From Gammaproteobacteria bacterium (GTDB lineage: Bacteria; Pseudomonadota; Gammaproteobacteria; Steroidobacterales; XN24), in NCBI GenBank assembly GCA_024640085.1, contig JAHEFR010000013.1, forward strand, positions 1 to 64,000: DNA of 64,000 nucleotides, in the 5' to 3' direction. Below are positions 34,134 through 41,462 of this stretch, piece after piece. The stretch's first letter is position 1. Every line of letters begins with the position of its first letter. A model generated the notes under the pieces. The model saw only the letters and a program-made list of their open reading frames with translations, ran no database searches and was not told the origin of the DNA. The position numbers and the translations under genes are program-made.

Positions 34134-34964
34134 TTATACGACGGGGTCCTTCTGGCAACGCCCGCAATAATACAGGCGCCGCCCGGCCATGACGACGCGC
34201 CGGATCTCACCTCCGCAGCCATGGCACGCCTGCCCCTGGCGTCCGAAAACCGCAAACCGGAATTCGTCCCGGGACCACCCCCGGGACTTGAGGCGCCGGA
34301 CGTTGTCGGGCGTGTTCGTGATACCGGCGGTCCGATACGAGCGGCGAGTCACTGCCATCACCGCCCGCGACAGCCGGCGGATGCAGGCGTCGCTGCAGTC
34401 GGCCGGACTGGCCCTGGGATCGATCCGCGCCGAGAAGAGGATCTCGCTGCGCAGGTAGTTGCCGAGACCTGCGAGGAATGACTGGTCAAGCAGCAGGCCG
34501 GCCAGACCCCGTCGGAGAAAAGCCCTGTCCGTCATGCGCTCCGCCACCAGGGCGGCATCGACCCCGGGGTGGAGCGGATCCGGGCCGAGCGATACGAGGC
34601 GGGGATAGGCGCCCAGGTCTTTCTCGCGGACAACGTCTATGTCGGACGCGCTGTAGAGCAGGGCTGAATGGGTGGCCGAGTGCAACGCCATCCTGAGACT
34701 ACGCCGGGTATCGGGCAGTGCTGGCCGGCGGATCACCCACCAGCGACCGTACAACTGATTGTGGCTGTAGATCCGTGTGCCGTCCTGGAAGCGGCAGAGC
34801 ATGTGCTTGCCGATCGTATCCACTGACCGAAGTTCCAGTCCCCGGAGACGGGCCTCCCAGGGCTTGAGAGTTGCAGCAGAGAAATAGACGTCCTCGACGG
34901 CCCGCCCCGCGAGGGCCTTTTCGACGCTGTCTGCGGCGCGACGGATCTCCGGTCCTTCCGGCAA
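34134..34964 (-). CDS. nei: endonuclease VIII-like DNA glycosylase
   Basis: This 276-residue Fpg/Nei-family enzyme removes oxidised pyrimidines and cuts the backbone. The N-terminal MPEGPEIRRAAD supplies the catalytic Pro2 and Glu3. The helix-2-turn-helix segment is LLDQSFLAGLGNYLRSEILF. The C-terminal zinc finger is CHGCGGEIRRVV...YYCGRCQ. The Nei rather than Fpg assignment rests on the HNQLYGRW segment and overall pattern. It lies between gshA and an Mpo1-like gene on the same strand. Confidence 0.92.
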   Translation of the reverse strand: MPEGPEIRRAADSVEKALAGRAVEDVYFSAATLKPWEARLRGLELRSVDTIGKHMLCRFQDGTRIYSHNQLYGRWWVIRRPALPDTRRSLRMALHSATHSALLYSASDIDVVREKDLGAYPRLVSLGPDPLHPGVDAALVAERMTDRAFLRRGLAGLLLDQSFLAGLGNYLRSEILFSARIDPRASPADCSDACIRRLSRAVMAVTRRSYRTAGITNTPDNVRRLKSRGWSRDEFRFAVFGRQGQACHGCGGEIRRVVMAGRRLYYCGRCQKDPVV

Positions 34965-34979
34965 GGGGATTCTCCCGTC

Positions 34980-35285
34980 CTAGAATCGGATGCGGCCTGT
35001 CAGGATATCCCTGAACATGACGAAATCGGCGAGCAGACTGTAGAAGGGGGACCTGAATGTCGCCGGCTTGTTCCGCTCGAAGAAGAAGTGACCGACCCAG
35101 GCGAAACCATACCCCAGCAACGGCAGAAGCCAGAGCAGGGCGTAGGTGCCCGACGCCAGGGCGACGATGCATGTCAGGATCACCAGCCCGGTACCTGCGA
35201 CATGCAGCCGCCGGGAAGTCCGGTTGCTGTGCTCTTCGAGGTAATGCGGATAGAAATTCCGGAATGTATCGAACTGCTCGGACAC
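34980..35285 (-). CDS. Mpo1-like (DUF962) membrane protein
   Basis: This 101-residue protein has FYPHYLEEHSNRTSRRLHVAG at the N-terminus and GHFFFERNKPATF after two helices, the conserved histidine motifs of the DUF962/Mpo1 family. Yeast Mpo1 is an iron-dependent dioxygenase of 2-hydroxy fatty acids; bacterial roles are less clear. It ends 15 bases upstream of nei on the same strand and is probably co-transcribed. Confidence 0.88.
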   Translation of the reverse strand: MSEQFDTFRNFYPHYLEEHSNRTSRRLHVAGTGLVILTCIVALASGTYALLWLLPLLGYGFAWVGHFFFERNKPATFRSPFYSLLADFVMFRDILTGRIRF

Positions 35286-35487
35286 ACTCGCCCCGCCTGC
35301 CGGCGCCGACTCAAGTCATGGAATCGGTATGTTACATGGGCAGCAGCCACCCGGCAGCCGGGGCCTGCGCGTGAAATGTGACAAACGCCTCGGATTGGCC
35401 GAAACTGCACCGCTAGTGTGACTCTGCATGTTTGGCAGAGCGCGATGTCACGGTCCGGTGGCGACAGATCGCACGGTTGACAACACG

Positions 35488-36540
35488 ATGCAGGAATCCC
35501 CGGCTCAATCCGATTCAGGAGAGGTCTCCCTCCCGGCCACCGGGGATGAGAGCGCCACGTCTCCTCCGGACGAGGCGTTCGAGCCCGCGGTGAAACCACC
35601 CGACCCGGTAGCGCAAATCGGTGCTGCCTCGCAAACGGATGGGGGGATTTCAGGCAGCGACGCCCTGCTCGCGGTCGTCCTGGTATTGCTGGTGGCCCTG
35701 ACGCTGCTCGGGATCCGGGTCCTGCGTATGAGGGACCGGCTGAGGGAGGCGCGGGACGATCGTGACTCCGCCCGGGAAGAGGCGAACCACCTGAGATCCC
35801 TGATGTCGCAGATGCAAAAGGCGTCAGAAGTGAAGGCCAGGCATCGGGTCACCCGTCTCCTGCAGCGCAGCCAGCAGACCGAGAGGGAGAAAGAGGCCCT
35901 CGAGCAGAGCAACACGCGCCTTCGCCGTCTGATCCAACTCGACGACCTGACAGGCGTGGCGAACGCCCAGGAGCTGGGTCACGGCCTGGACAGGGAACTC
36001 AGGAGAGCAAGGCGTTCCGGCCGGCCGGTCTCGCTGGTGATCGCCGATCTGGACGGCTTTCGGAAATTCAACCGGCTCTGCGGCCATGACCGGGGTGACG
36101 ACTTGCTGAAACGGGTGACCCATCTGGCCGAGTCCATCTTCCGCCGGGGCGGCGACCTCGTGGGCAGGATCGCCGGGGATCGGTTCGCGATCATCGTCCC
36201 CGAAGCGGATTACGAGTCGGTGCTGGGGCAGGCGGAGCGCCTGCGAGCCGCCATCGCCGCATCCAGAATCCCTGTTGGCGATCCCGCCGGAGGCGAAACC
36301 GTGACGATCAGCATCGGCGTGACCTCCATCGTTCCGGATAGGGAATTCCGGCCCTACCAGGTATTCGAACGAGGGGTACTTGCCATGCAACTCGCCAAGA
36401 AACGCGGCGGCAACCTGGTCCGGAGTGACCGGGCCGGACCACGCGCGCCCGGCGACGCCGGCGCAAGGCCGGCTGGTGGAGCGGTGGCCCAGACTGTAGA
36501 CCTTTTCCCGGATGACGCCGGAGAAGCCGGGTCCCGGTGA
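35488..36540 (+). CDS. membrane-anchored protein with degenerate GGDEF domain, likely c-di-GMP sensor
   Basis: The 350-residue product has an acidic N-terminal segment, one membrane helix (about 58-80) and a long coiled coil (about 80-150). A GGDEF-type domain follows (LDDLTGVANAQELGHGLDRE). The active-site motif is AGDRF instead of GGDEF, so cyclase activity is unlikely. The RxxD inhibitory site (RGGD) five residues earlier is kept, which suggests it binds c-di-GMP. The start is uncertain: ATG 35488 is preferred, ATG 35428 is possible, and neither has a good ribosome binding site. The gene overlaps the REC-EAL gene by GTGA. Confidence 0.82.
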   Translation: MQESPAQSDSGEVSLPATGDESATSPPDEAFEPAVKPPDPVAQIGAASQTDGGISGSDALLAVVLVLLVALTLLGIRVLRMRDRLREARDDRDSAREEANHLRSLMSQMQKASEVKARHRVTRLLQRSQQTEREKEALEQSNTRLRRLIQLDDLTGVANAQELGHGLDRELRRARRSGRPVSLVIADLDGFRKFNRLCGHDRGDDLLKRVTHLAESIFRRGGDLVGRIAGDRFAIIVPEADYESVLGQAERLRAAIAASRIPVGDPAGGETVTISIGVTSIVPDREFRPYQVFERGVLAMQLAKKRGGNLVRSDRAGPRAPGDAGARPAGGAVAQTVDLFPDDAGEAGSR

Positions 36541-37733
36541 CCATCATGGGGATGCCGCATTCGGTGCTGGTGGTGGACGAGGACCTGGAACAGGCCCGGG
36601 ACCTCGCCGGCCGGCTGGAGACCATGGGATTCGAGACCTTCATCGCCTGCAGCGACGACGACGTCCACGATCTGCTGTCCAGCGGCTTTGACTCCGTCGT
36701 TCTCGACCTGATGATGACCAGGGAGGACGGTATCCAGGTCATCCGGCACATGGGCCAGGAAAGGAGCGATGCCAATCTGGTCATCGTCGGCGACGCGGAC
36801 CGGCGGATCCTGAGCGCAGCCGAGCGCCTGGCGCGCGCCCGCGGTCTGAGGGTTGCCGGCTCCCTGTCCAAGCCAATCGATTTCAGTGTGCTGGGACGGA
36901 TGCTGGAGCGGGGGGTCACCCGGGCGGGCGCTGGCAGTCGGGGCATCAACGTCCAGGTGGCCCAGACAGAACTCCTGCAATGCATGGCGGACGGATGCAT
37001 CGACGTGACGTACCAGCCGAAGATCGACGTCCGGACATTGGAGTTCATCGCCGTCGAGGCCCTCGTCCGACTTAACCACCCCACCCACGGCCAGCTCCTG
37101 CCGGCGGCCTTCCTGGCCATGGCGGAAGAGTCGGGATTGATCAGCCGCCTGACCCGCTCGGTGTTCCTCAAGGCGCTGGCGCAGACGTCACGGTGGCTCG
37201 AGAGCGGGCTGGCGCTGCAGATCGCCGTCAACGTCTCGCCTCTGCTGCTCACCGACCTGGATCTGCCGGAAGCCTTTGCCGACCTGGCCGACAAGCACAA
37301 CGTTGCCCGGGACAACATCGTCCTGGAGATCACCGAATCGTGGATCAATGAGGAACCGGTCTCGGCTCTCGATATCCTCACGCGGCTGCGGGTCAAGGGA
37401 TTCAACCTGTCCATCGACGACTTCGGCACCGGTTATTCCACCATGCTCCAGCTCAACGAGATGCCCTACAGCGAGATGAAGCTGGACCAGAGCTTCATAC
37501 GCAACGCGACCCGTGACAGGGAAACCCGGGCCATCGTGGAATCGAGTATCGAACTCGGGCACAAGCTCGGCCTCAAGGTGGTGGCCGAGGGCATCGAGAA
37601 GCAGGAAGACTGGGACCTGATCTCGGACCTGCATTGCGACGAGGGGCAGGGATTCTTTATCGCCAGGCCCATGCTGGCCGAGAAGATCCCCCCCTGGCTC
37701 AATCACTGGAACAGTTGTCTCGGGCGAGGCTGA
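36537..37733 (+). CDS. response regulator with EAL phosphodiesterase domain
   Basis: This 398-residue protein has a receiver domain (phospho-acceptor Asp in VVLDLMM, Lys in SLSKPI) followed by an EAL domain. The catalytic residues are all present: EALVRLNHP, NVSPLLL, LEITES, IDDFGTGYS, MKLDQSF, EGIE and QGFFIARPM. It should hydrolyse c-di-GMP to pGpG under control of a histidine kinase not found nearby. The start is GTG at 36537, overlapping the previous stop, or ATG at 36546. It is coupled to the degenerate GGDEF gene. Confidence 0.92.
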   Translation: MTIMGMPHSVLVVDEDLEQARDLAGRLETMGFETFIACSDDDVHDLLSSGFDSVVLDLMMTREDGIQVIRHMGQERSDANLVIVGDADRRILSAAERLARARGLRVAGSLSKPIDFSVLGRMLERGVTRAGAGSRGINVQVAQTELLQCMADGCIDVTYQPKIDVRTLEFIAVEALVRLNHPTHGQLLPAAFLAMAEESGLISRLTRSVFLKALAQTSRWLESGLALQIAVNVSPLLLTDLDLPEAFADLADKHNVARDNIVLEITESWINEEPVSALDILTRLRVKGFNLSIDDFGTGYSTMLQLNEMPYSEMKLDQSFIRNATRDRETRAIVESSIELGHKLGLKVVAEGIEKQEDWDLISDLHCDEGQGFFIARPMLAEKIPPWLNHWNSCLGRG

Positions 37734-37742
37734 GCCGGATCT

Positions 37743-38231
37743 TCACTCCTCGTCCGGGAGGCCGTAGATCGGCAGGTTGCCGCTGCGGGCAAAGTCGAAA
37801 ATCAGGCCGGTCTCGATGTGGGCGACATCCGGGCTCTCGGTGAACGCCTCCATGGCCAGGTGGCGGAGGTGCTCCGAATCCCGGGCCGCCACGTGGACCA
37901 GAAAATCGTTCGCTCCGGCGACGTGATACAGCCCGATCACTTCCTTCCTTTTCAGCATTCTCGCGCGGAAATCCTCTACCGTCTGACGGCGGTGCCGGGT
38001 GAGCCTGACGGCCACCATCGCCTGGATGCCGATGCCGAGGGCGAGGGGGTTCATGTCGGCGTGGTAGCCGGTGATAACGCCGCCCACCCGCAGACGGCGG
38101 ACCCGCTCCAGGCATGTCGACTGGGCGATACCCGCGCGTTCGGCCAGGTCCTTGTTGGAGATCCGCGCATTCTTTCTCAAAGCCCGAAGGAGAGCGCAAT
38201 CGATTCGGTCAAGAGCCAGATTTTCCTTCAT
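37743..38231 (-). CDS. Lrp/AsnC-family transcriptional regulator
   Basis: This 162-residue regulator has an N-terminal helix-turn-helix (ALDRIDCALLRALRKNARIS and AERAGIAQSTCLERVRRL). A RAM ligand-binding domain follows (IQAMVAVRLTRH, VIGLYHVAGANDFLVHV). Such proteins sense amino acids. It is divergent from a PLP trans-sulfuration enzyme, so control of that gene in response to methionine or another amino acid is likely. Inverted repeats fill the shared promoter region. Confidence 0.93.
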   Translation of the reverse strand: MKENLALDRIDCALLRALRKNARISNKDLAERAGIAQSTCLERVRRLRVGGVITGYHADMNPLALGIGIQAMVAVRLTRHRRQTVEDFRARMLKRKEVIGLYHVAGANDFLVHVAARDSEHLRHLAMEAFTESPDVAHIETGLIFDFARSGNLPIYGLPDEE

Positions 38232-38233
38232 AT

Positions 38234-38266
38234 TTAGAATTATCTTCTAATTCATCGATAATTGTC
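38234..38266. promoter_or_regulatory. operator cluster between the Lrp-type regulator and the PLP enzyme gene
   Basis: The gap is strikingly AT-rich. TTAGAA-N5-TTCTAA (38234-38250) and, shifted, GAATTA-N5-TAATTC (38237-38253) are both perfect inverted repeats. CGATAATTGTCG (38256-38267) is a 10-of-12 palindrome one helical turn further. Lrp-family proteins bind such phased AT-rich repeats as octamers. Confidence 0.55.
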
Positions 38267-38310
38267 GAATAAGAAGTAAAGTTTTCCTCACTATCATGGA
38301 GGAATTTCTG

Positions 38311-39513
38311 ATGGCGAGACAGCTTCATACCCGTGCCGTTCATGCCGGGCGGGACGATCTGCGGACCCTAGGCGTCCATGCGCTGCCCATCGACCTGTCC
38401 ACCACCTATCCGGTCGAGAATCTCGAGCAGGCGACCGCGGACCTGGATGCGGCCGTATCGGGGATGATCCCCCGGGGCAGCCCCGTCTATGCCCGGCTCC
38501 ATAACCCGACCGTCGGCCGGTTCGAGGCCGCCGTCGCGGACCTGGAGGGCGCCGAGACCGCCGTGGCGTTCGCCTCGGGCATGGCGGCGTTCACCGCCTG
38601 CCTGATGTCCCGCCTGCCCCGGGGCCGCCACGTGGTGGCGGTCCGCCCGGTCTACGGCACCACGGACCACCTGCTGGAAAGCGGACTGTTGCCGGTGGAT
38701 GTGACCTGGGCGACCCCGGCCACCGTCGGCTCGTCTGTGCGCGAGGATACCTGCCTGGTGCTGATCGAAACGCCGGGCAACCCGACCCTACAAGTCGTCG
38801 ACATTGCGTCGGTGGTGGCTCAGGCCGGAGCCGTGCCGGTGCTCGTGGACTCCACCTTCGCAAGCCCCGCACTCCAGCAACCGCTGCGCCACGGCGCCGC
38901 ATTCGCGCTTCACAGCGGGACCAAGTTCCTCGGCGGCCACGGCGATGTGGTCGCAGGAGTCGTGGCCACATCAGAGGTCCTCGCCCGGCCCCTGCGCCAG
39001 GTCCGTGTCGCCACCGGAGGACTGCTGCATCCCCTGGCTGCATACCTGCTGCACCGTGGTCTCGCCACGCTGCCGTTGAGGGTGGAGAGGGCCCAGCACA
39101 GCGCCGGTGTGCTCGCTCGCCGGCTCCAGGGCCATCCGGCCGTGAGCCGGGTCCTCTACCCCGGCCTGGACAGGACCGGCCGGCCCTGTCGGCCGCATCC
39201 CCAGATGGCAGGTCCCGGTGCCGTGCTTGCCTTCGAACTGAAAGGGGGATACGAGGCGGCGCGGGGCGTCATGGAGTCGGTGAAGCTGATCGTCCCCGCG
39301 GTCAGTCTCGGGTCCACGGACACCCTGATCCAGCACCCCGCGGGCCTGACGCATCGCGTCGTCGATCCCGTTGCCCTGGCCGTGTCCGGCGTCAGCCCCG
39401 GCCTCTTGCGGCTATCCGTCGGCCTGGAGGATCCGGCAGATCTCTGGGCGGACCTCGGCCAAGCCGTGGACCGCGCTATTGCACCGCGCCGCGTCGTCGC
39501 CGCCGGGGCTTGA
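38311..39513 (+). CDS. PLP-dependent trans-sulfuration family enzyme (cystathionine/methionine gamma-lyase-like)
   Basis: This 400-residue Cys/Met-metabolism PLP enzyme has the PLP lysine in LHSGTKFLGGHGDVVAG. It also has YARLHNPTVGRFEAAVADLE, VYGTTDHLLESG and the C-terminal LRLSVGLEDPADL. GHGD after the lysine and the divergent Lrp-type regulator resemble the mdeA-mdeR pair for methionine gamma-lyase. However, the active-site Cys of that enzyme is not seen (YGTT instead), so a cystathionine lyase or gamma-synthase role is equally possible. The ATG at 38311 has GGAGGA seven bases upstream; an ATG at 38296 lacks one. Confidence 0.85.
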   Translation: MARQLHTRAVHAGRDDLRTLGVHALPIDLSTTYPVENLEQATADLDAAVSGMIPRGSPVYARLHNPTVGRFEAAVADLEGAETAVAFASGMAAFTACLMSRLPRGRHVVAVRPVYGTTDHLLESGLLPVDVTWATPATVGSSVREDTCLVLIETPGNPTLQVVDIASVVAQAGAVPVLVDSTFASPALQQPLRHGAAFALHSGTKFLGGHGDVVAGVVATSEVLARPLRQVRVATGGLLHPLAAYLLHRGLATLPLRVERAQHSAGVLARRLQGHPAVSRVLYPGLDRTGRPCRPHPQMAGPGAVLAFELKGGYEAARGVMESVKLIVPAVSLGSTDTLIQHPAGLTHRVVDPVALAVSGVSPGLLRLSVGLEDPADLWADLGQAVDRAIAPRRVVAAGA

Positions 39514-39543
39514 CATGGAGCGTTTACTTACTTATAAGTAAGT
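39510..39543 (+). promoter_or_regulatory. near-consensus promoter with an 18-base palindromic TetR operator on its -10
   Basis: TTGACA (39510-39515, overlapping the previous stop codon) is 17 bases from TATAAG (39533-39538), an 11 of 12 match to consensus. The perfect palindrome ACTTACTTATAAGTAAGT (39526-39543) covers the -10, so bound repressor would block polymerase. This indicates self-repression of the TetR gene at 39564. Confidence 0.82.
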
Positions 39544-39563
39544 CAACATCTCGAGGCGACGAC

Positions 39564-40154
39564 ATGACCAGGACAGACACTCGCGAGCGGATTCTCGACG
39601 AAGCAGAGCAGCTCATGGGCGCTCGCGGTTATTCGGGATTCAGTTACCAGGACATCGCCAGGCCCCTGGGAATCCGCAATGCCGCCATCCATTATCACTT
39701 CCCAACCAAGGCCGATCTCGGCGTCGCGGTCATCCAGCGATACCGGGACATGCTAGCCGCAGCCTGGAAGGATTTCCGCGCCGGGCGGACCTCGCCACGG
39801 CAGCAGTTTGACGGATACCTGCATATTTTCACTCACGAAGCCGTACGCAATCAGACCCTCTGCCCCATGGGGGTGCTGACCGCGGACTATTTCAATCTGC
39901 CGGATTCGATGCTGGAGGCCGGGACCACGCTTAAGCGGGAGGTCCTCGAATGGTTGGCCGAGATCCTGGCATCGGGCCGCGACAGCGGCGACTTCCGGTT
40001 CGAGGGTAACCCGGAGGACGAGGCGCTGATGGTGATGGCGACCCTTCAGGGGGCGCGCCAGATGGCGCGGATGATCGGCACAGACGCCATGATGGCCATT
40101 GTCACCCGACTGCGCTCGGATCTGGTGGCCGACGCCGGGGACCGTGCAGCCTGA
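39564..40154 (+). CDS. TetR-family transcriptional repressor
   Basis: This 196-residue regulator has the N-terminal DNA-binding domain RERILDEAEQLMGARGYSGF, with SYQDIARPLGIRNAAIHYHF. A ligand-binding helical domain follows, with LCPMGVLTADYFNLP typical of the AcrR/YcdC-like C-terminal group. It probably represses itself and the next gene through the matching operators at 39526-39543 and 40174-40189. The ATG at 39564 lies about 20 bases after the predicted transcription start. The inducing ligand is unknown. Confidence 0.9.
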   Translation: MTRTDTRERILDEAEQLMGARGYSGFSYQDIARPLGIRNAAIHYHFPTKADLGVAVIQRYRDMLAAAWKDFRAGRTSPRQQFDGYLHIFTHEAVRNQTLCPMGVLTADYFNLPDSMLEAGTTLKREVLEWLAEILASGRDSGDFRFEGNPEDEALMVMATLQGARQMARMIGTDAMMAIVTRLRSDLVADAGDRAA

Positions 40155-40173
40155 TATTTTTTTGCCCATAGTG

Positions 40174-40189
40174 CTTACTTATCAGTAAG
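40174..40189 (+). promoter_or_regulatory. second TetR operator, before the membrane protein gene
   Basis: CTTACT-TATC-AGTAAG has the same arms as the operator at 39526-39543, differing only in the central four bases. It lies about 40 bases before the ATG at 40229. No strong promoter hexamers are visible around it. Confidence 0.7.
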
Positions 40190-40228
40190 TCACTTTTGAC
40201 CTGAAACCACTCCGAAGAGGACACGACA

Positions 40229-40696
40229 ATGCAGACCATGGAATTGAATTCGATCGACCTTGCTGCGGGTGAGGCCTGCTCCCTGCCCGAACCGGGCATC
40301 GGTGTCTCGGCTGCCTGGCGGCGGCTGGTCTGCCGGCTCACCCGGGTCGTGCCCGGCATGGCGGCTGCGGTGGCGGTCTATTCCCTGGTCCAGGCCACCG
40401 GGTCCGCGTTCCTGCCCCTGGCCGCCCTTGGCGGCACGGCCGCGCTGGTCTACCTCGGCACCGCCACCCTCTCGACCAGTCCCACGATCGCCCTGGTAGA
40501 CATCACCGCTGCCGTCGTCACCGTGGTTCTGGCCTGCGGCGCCACCGACGCCGCCACGCTGGCGGTAGCCTTCCTGGGCCATGCCCTGTGGGGGATCCTC
40601 AGGACCGCCCTCGACACGGACCCGCCCCACGGCCTGACCGGCAACTGGAGCACGTTCAGCACCGCAACCGCCATCCTGGTCCTGCTGGGAGCCTAG
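40229..40696 (+). CDS. TetR-controlled small membrane protein of unknown function
   Basis: This 155-residue protein has a short polar N-terminus and four hydrophobic stretches (about 46-65, 67-82, 86-112 and 137-155). It has little charged sequence and no motif I recognise. Its ribosome binding site GAGGAC is clear. The TetR operator upstream and the TetR gene before it suggest a local efflux, stress or envelope function, but nothing in the protein shows which. Confidence 0.72.
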   Translation: MQTMELNSIDLAAGEACSLPEPGIGVSAAWRRLVCRLTRVVPGMAAAVAVYSLVQATGSAFLPLAALGGTAALVYLGTATLSTSPTIALVDITAAVVTVVLACGATDAATLAVAFLGHALWGILRTALDTDPPHGLTGNWSTFSTATAILVLLGA

Positions 40697-40914
40697 ACCT
40701 CGGGCGCGGCGAAGGTCGCCGAGCGCGCTGATCGCATCGGACTGATGCTCCCTGGGCCGGGCATTCAGGCCGTTGATATGTCCGGGCATCTAGGCGTAAT
40801 CGGTGGAACCCGTCTACGGTTCGCCCCTGCGTATCAAGGTGACGAAAAGCCCGACTGGCAGGACAGACGAAATAGCCAGGATCGTGGACGGCCCGGAAAA
40901 GCCTCACAGAAAGA

Positions 40915-40969
40915 CAAAAAAAAGAAGGCGCCGTTTAACGATTCGCTTTGTAGGCGAATCACGGCGCCT
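40915..40969 (-). terminator. intrinsic terminator of the sigma-54-driven small gene
   Basis: Read on the minus strand, AGGCGCCGT (40969-40961) pairs with ACGGCGCCT (40934-40926). An inner GATTCGC/GCGAATC stem (40960-40954 and 40946-40940) is separated from it by a one-sided 5-base bulge. The hairpin is followed by a run of eight T residues (40923-40916). The rest of 40697-41027 holds no gene I can support. Confidence 0.85.
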
Positions 40970-41027
40970 GAGGGGGGAGGGGGAATCGAATTCTGTCGCT
41001 AAACCGTCCTGGCGTTGTGTATTGGCG

Positions 41028-41270
41028 TCATCCGGCCGCTTTCGCAACCGGCTCCATCTCGTAACCGATGACCTCGCGGGTCTCCGGGTCCTTGATCGCG
41101 AGGGCCCGGCGGAATCTGGCCACGTCCTCGCCTTTGAAGATCCCGGTATCGGCCACGTCTTCCACCGCGAATTGCCCGTCCTCGAGCCGGATCAGCGCCT
41201 GGATGCCCTCGCCGGCGCCCTGGTGGCGCTTCTTGCTCGGCATCAACACTGCAATCACTTCTCTGGACAT
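41028..41270 (-). CDS. 80-residue protein of unknown function under sigma-54 control
   Basis: This small soluble protein begins MSREVIAVLMPSKKRHQGAG and contains IQALIRLEDGQFAVEDVADT, GIFKGEDVARFRRALAIKDP and a final ETREVIGYEMEPVAKAAG. It has no signal peptide, membrane helix or cysteines. I do not recognise a family. The ATG at 41270 has AGAGGA about 8 bases upstream. The gene stands alone between a perfect sigma-54 promoter (41317-41301) and its own terminator. A stress, nitrogen, motility or respiration-linked role is possible, but the sequence does not decide. Confidence 0.75.
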   Translation of the reverse strand: MSREVIAVLMPSKKRHQGAGEGIQALIRLEDGQFAVEDVADTGIFKGEDVARFRRALAIKDPETREVIGYEMEPVAKAAG

Positions 41271-41300
41271 GAACGGTTTCCTCTGGCCTGTATGTGTATA

Positions 41301-41317
41301 TGCAACCCCCGTGCCAG
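41301..41317 (-). promoter_or_regulatory. sigma-54 (-24/-12) promoter
   Basis: On the minus strand CTGGCACG-GGGG-TTGCAT matches the RpoN consensus YTGGCACG-N4-TTGCW at every fixed position, with the required 10 bases between the GG and GC pairs. Transcription should begin near 41291, about 20 bases before the ATG at 41270. Confidence 0.85.
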
Positions 41318-41334
41318 ATTTGATAAACAAATAA

Positions 41335-41347
41335 AATCAATGGGTTA
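41335..41347 (+). promoter_or_regulatory. IHF-type binding site upstream of the sigma-54 promoter
   Basis: AATCAA-TGGG-TTA fits the IHF consensus WATCAA-N4-TTR exactly and has an adjacent A/T-rich flank. It lies about 50 bases upstream of the predicted start, between the promoter and the palindrome at 41372-41388, where IHF bends DNA to bring an activator to RpoN polymerase. Confidence 0.6.
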
Positions 41348-41371
41348 TATCGCCTCTGACGGGACTCCGGG

Positions 41372-41396
41372 GTGACGAATTTCGTCACATTGTGAC
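41372..41396. promoter_or_regulatory. palindromic enhancer-like site (three GTGAC half-sites)
   Basis: GTGACGAA-T-TTCGTCAC (41372-41388) is a perfect inverted repeat with 8-base arms. GTCAC-ATT-GTGAC (41384-41396) shares one arm with it. It is centred about 90 bases upstream of the sigma-54 start, the usual place for an activator of the NtrC class. It lies equally about 75 bases before the divergent gene at 41463, so it could serve that gene. Confidence 0.6.
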
Positions 41397-41462
41397 TGTG
41401 GCAGGAGATCCTGGCCGGACCCGTGGTAAAAAGACCGCCTCATCGAGGGCGGGGGAGCGCAG

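Noticed and set aside
35477-35482. TTGACA just before the ATG at 35488
   Set aside because: Only 5 bases separate it from the start codon, so it cannot be the -35 of this gene.
38311-39513. Firm naming as methionine gamma-lyase
   Set aside because: The regulator context fits, but the active-site Cys typical of that enzyme is replaced (YGTT).
40697-41027. Plus-strand reading frames across the gap (for example 40745-41002)
   Set aside because: They run through the terminator hairpin and have no ribosome binding site or recognisable sequence.
41372-41388. Possible CRP site
   Set aside because: The GTGA and TCAC halves are 9 bases apart, not the 6 required for CRP.
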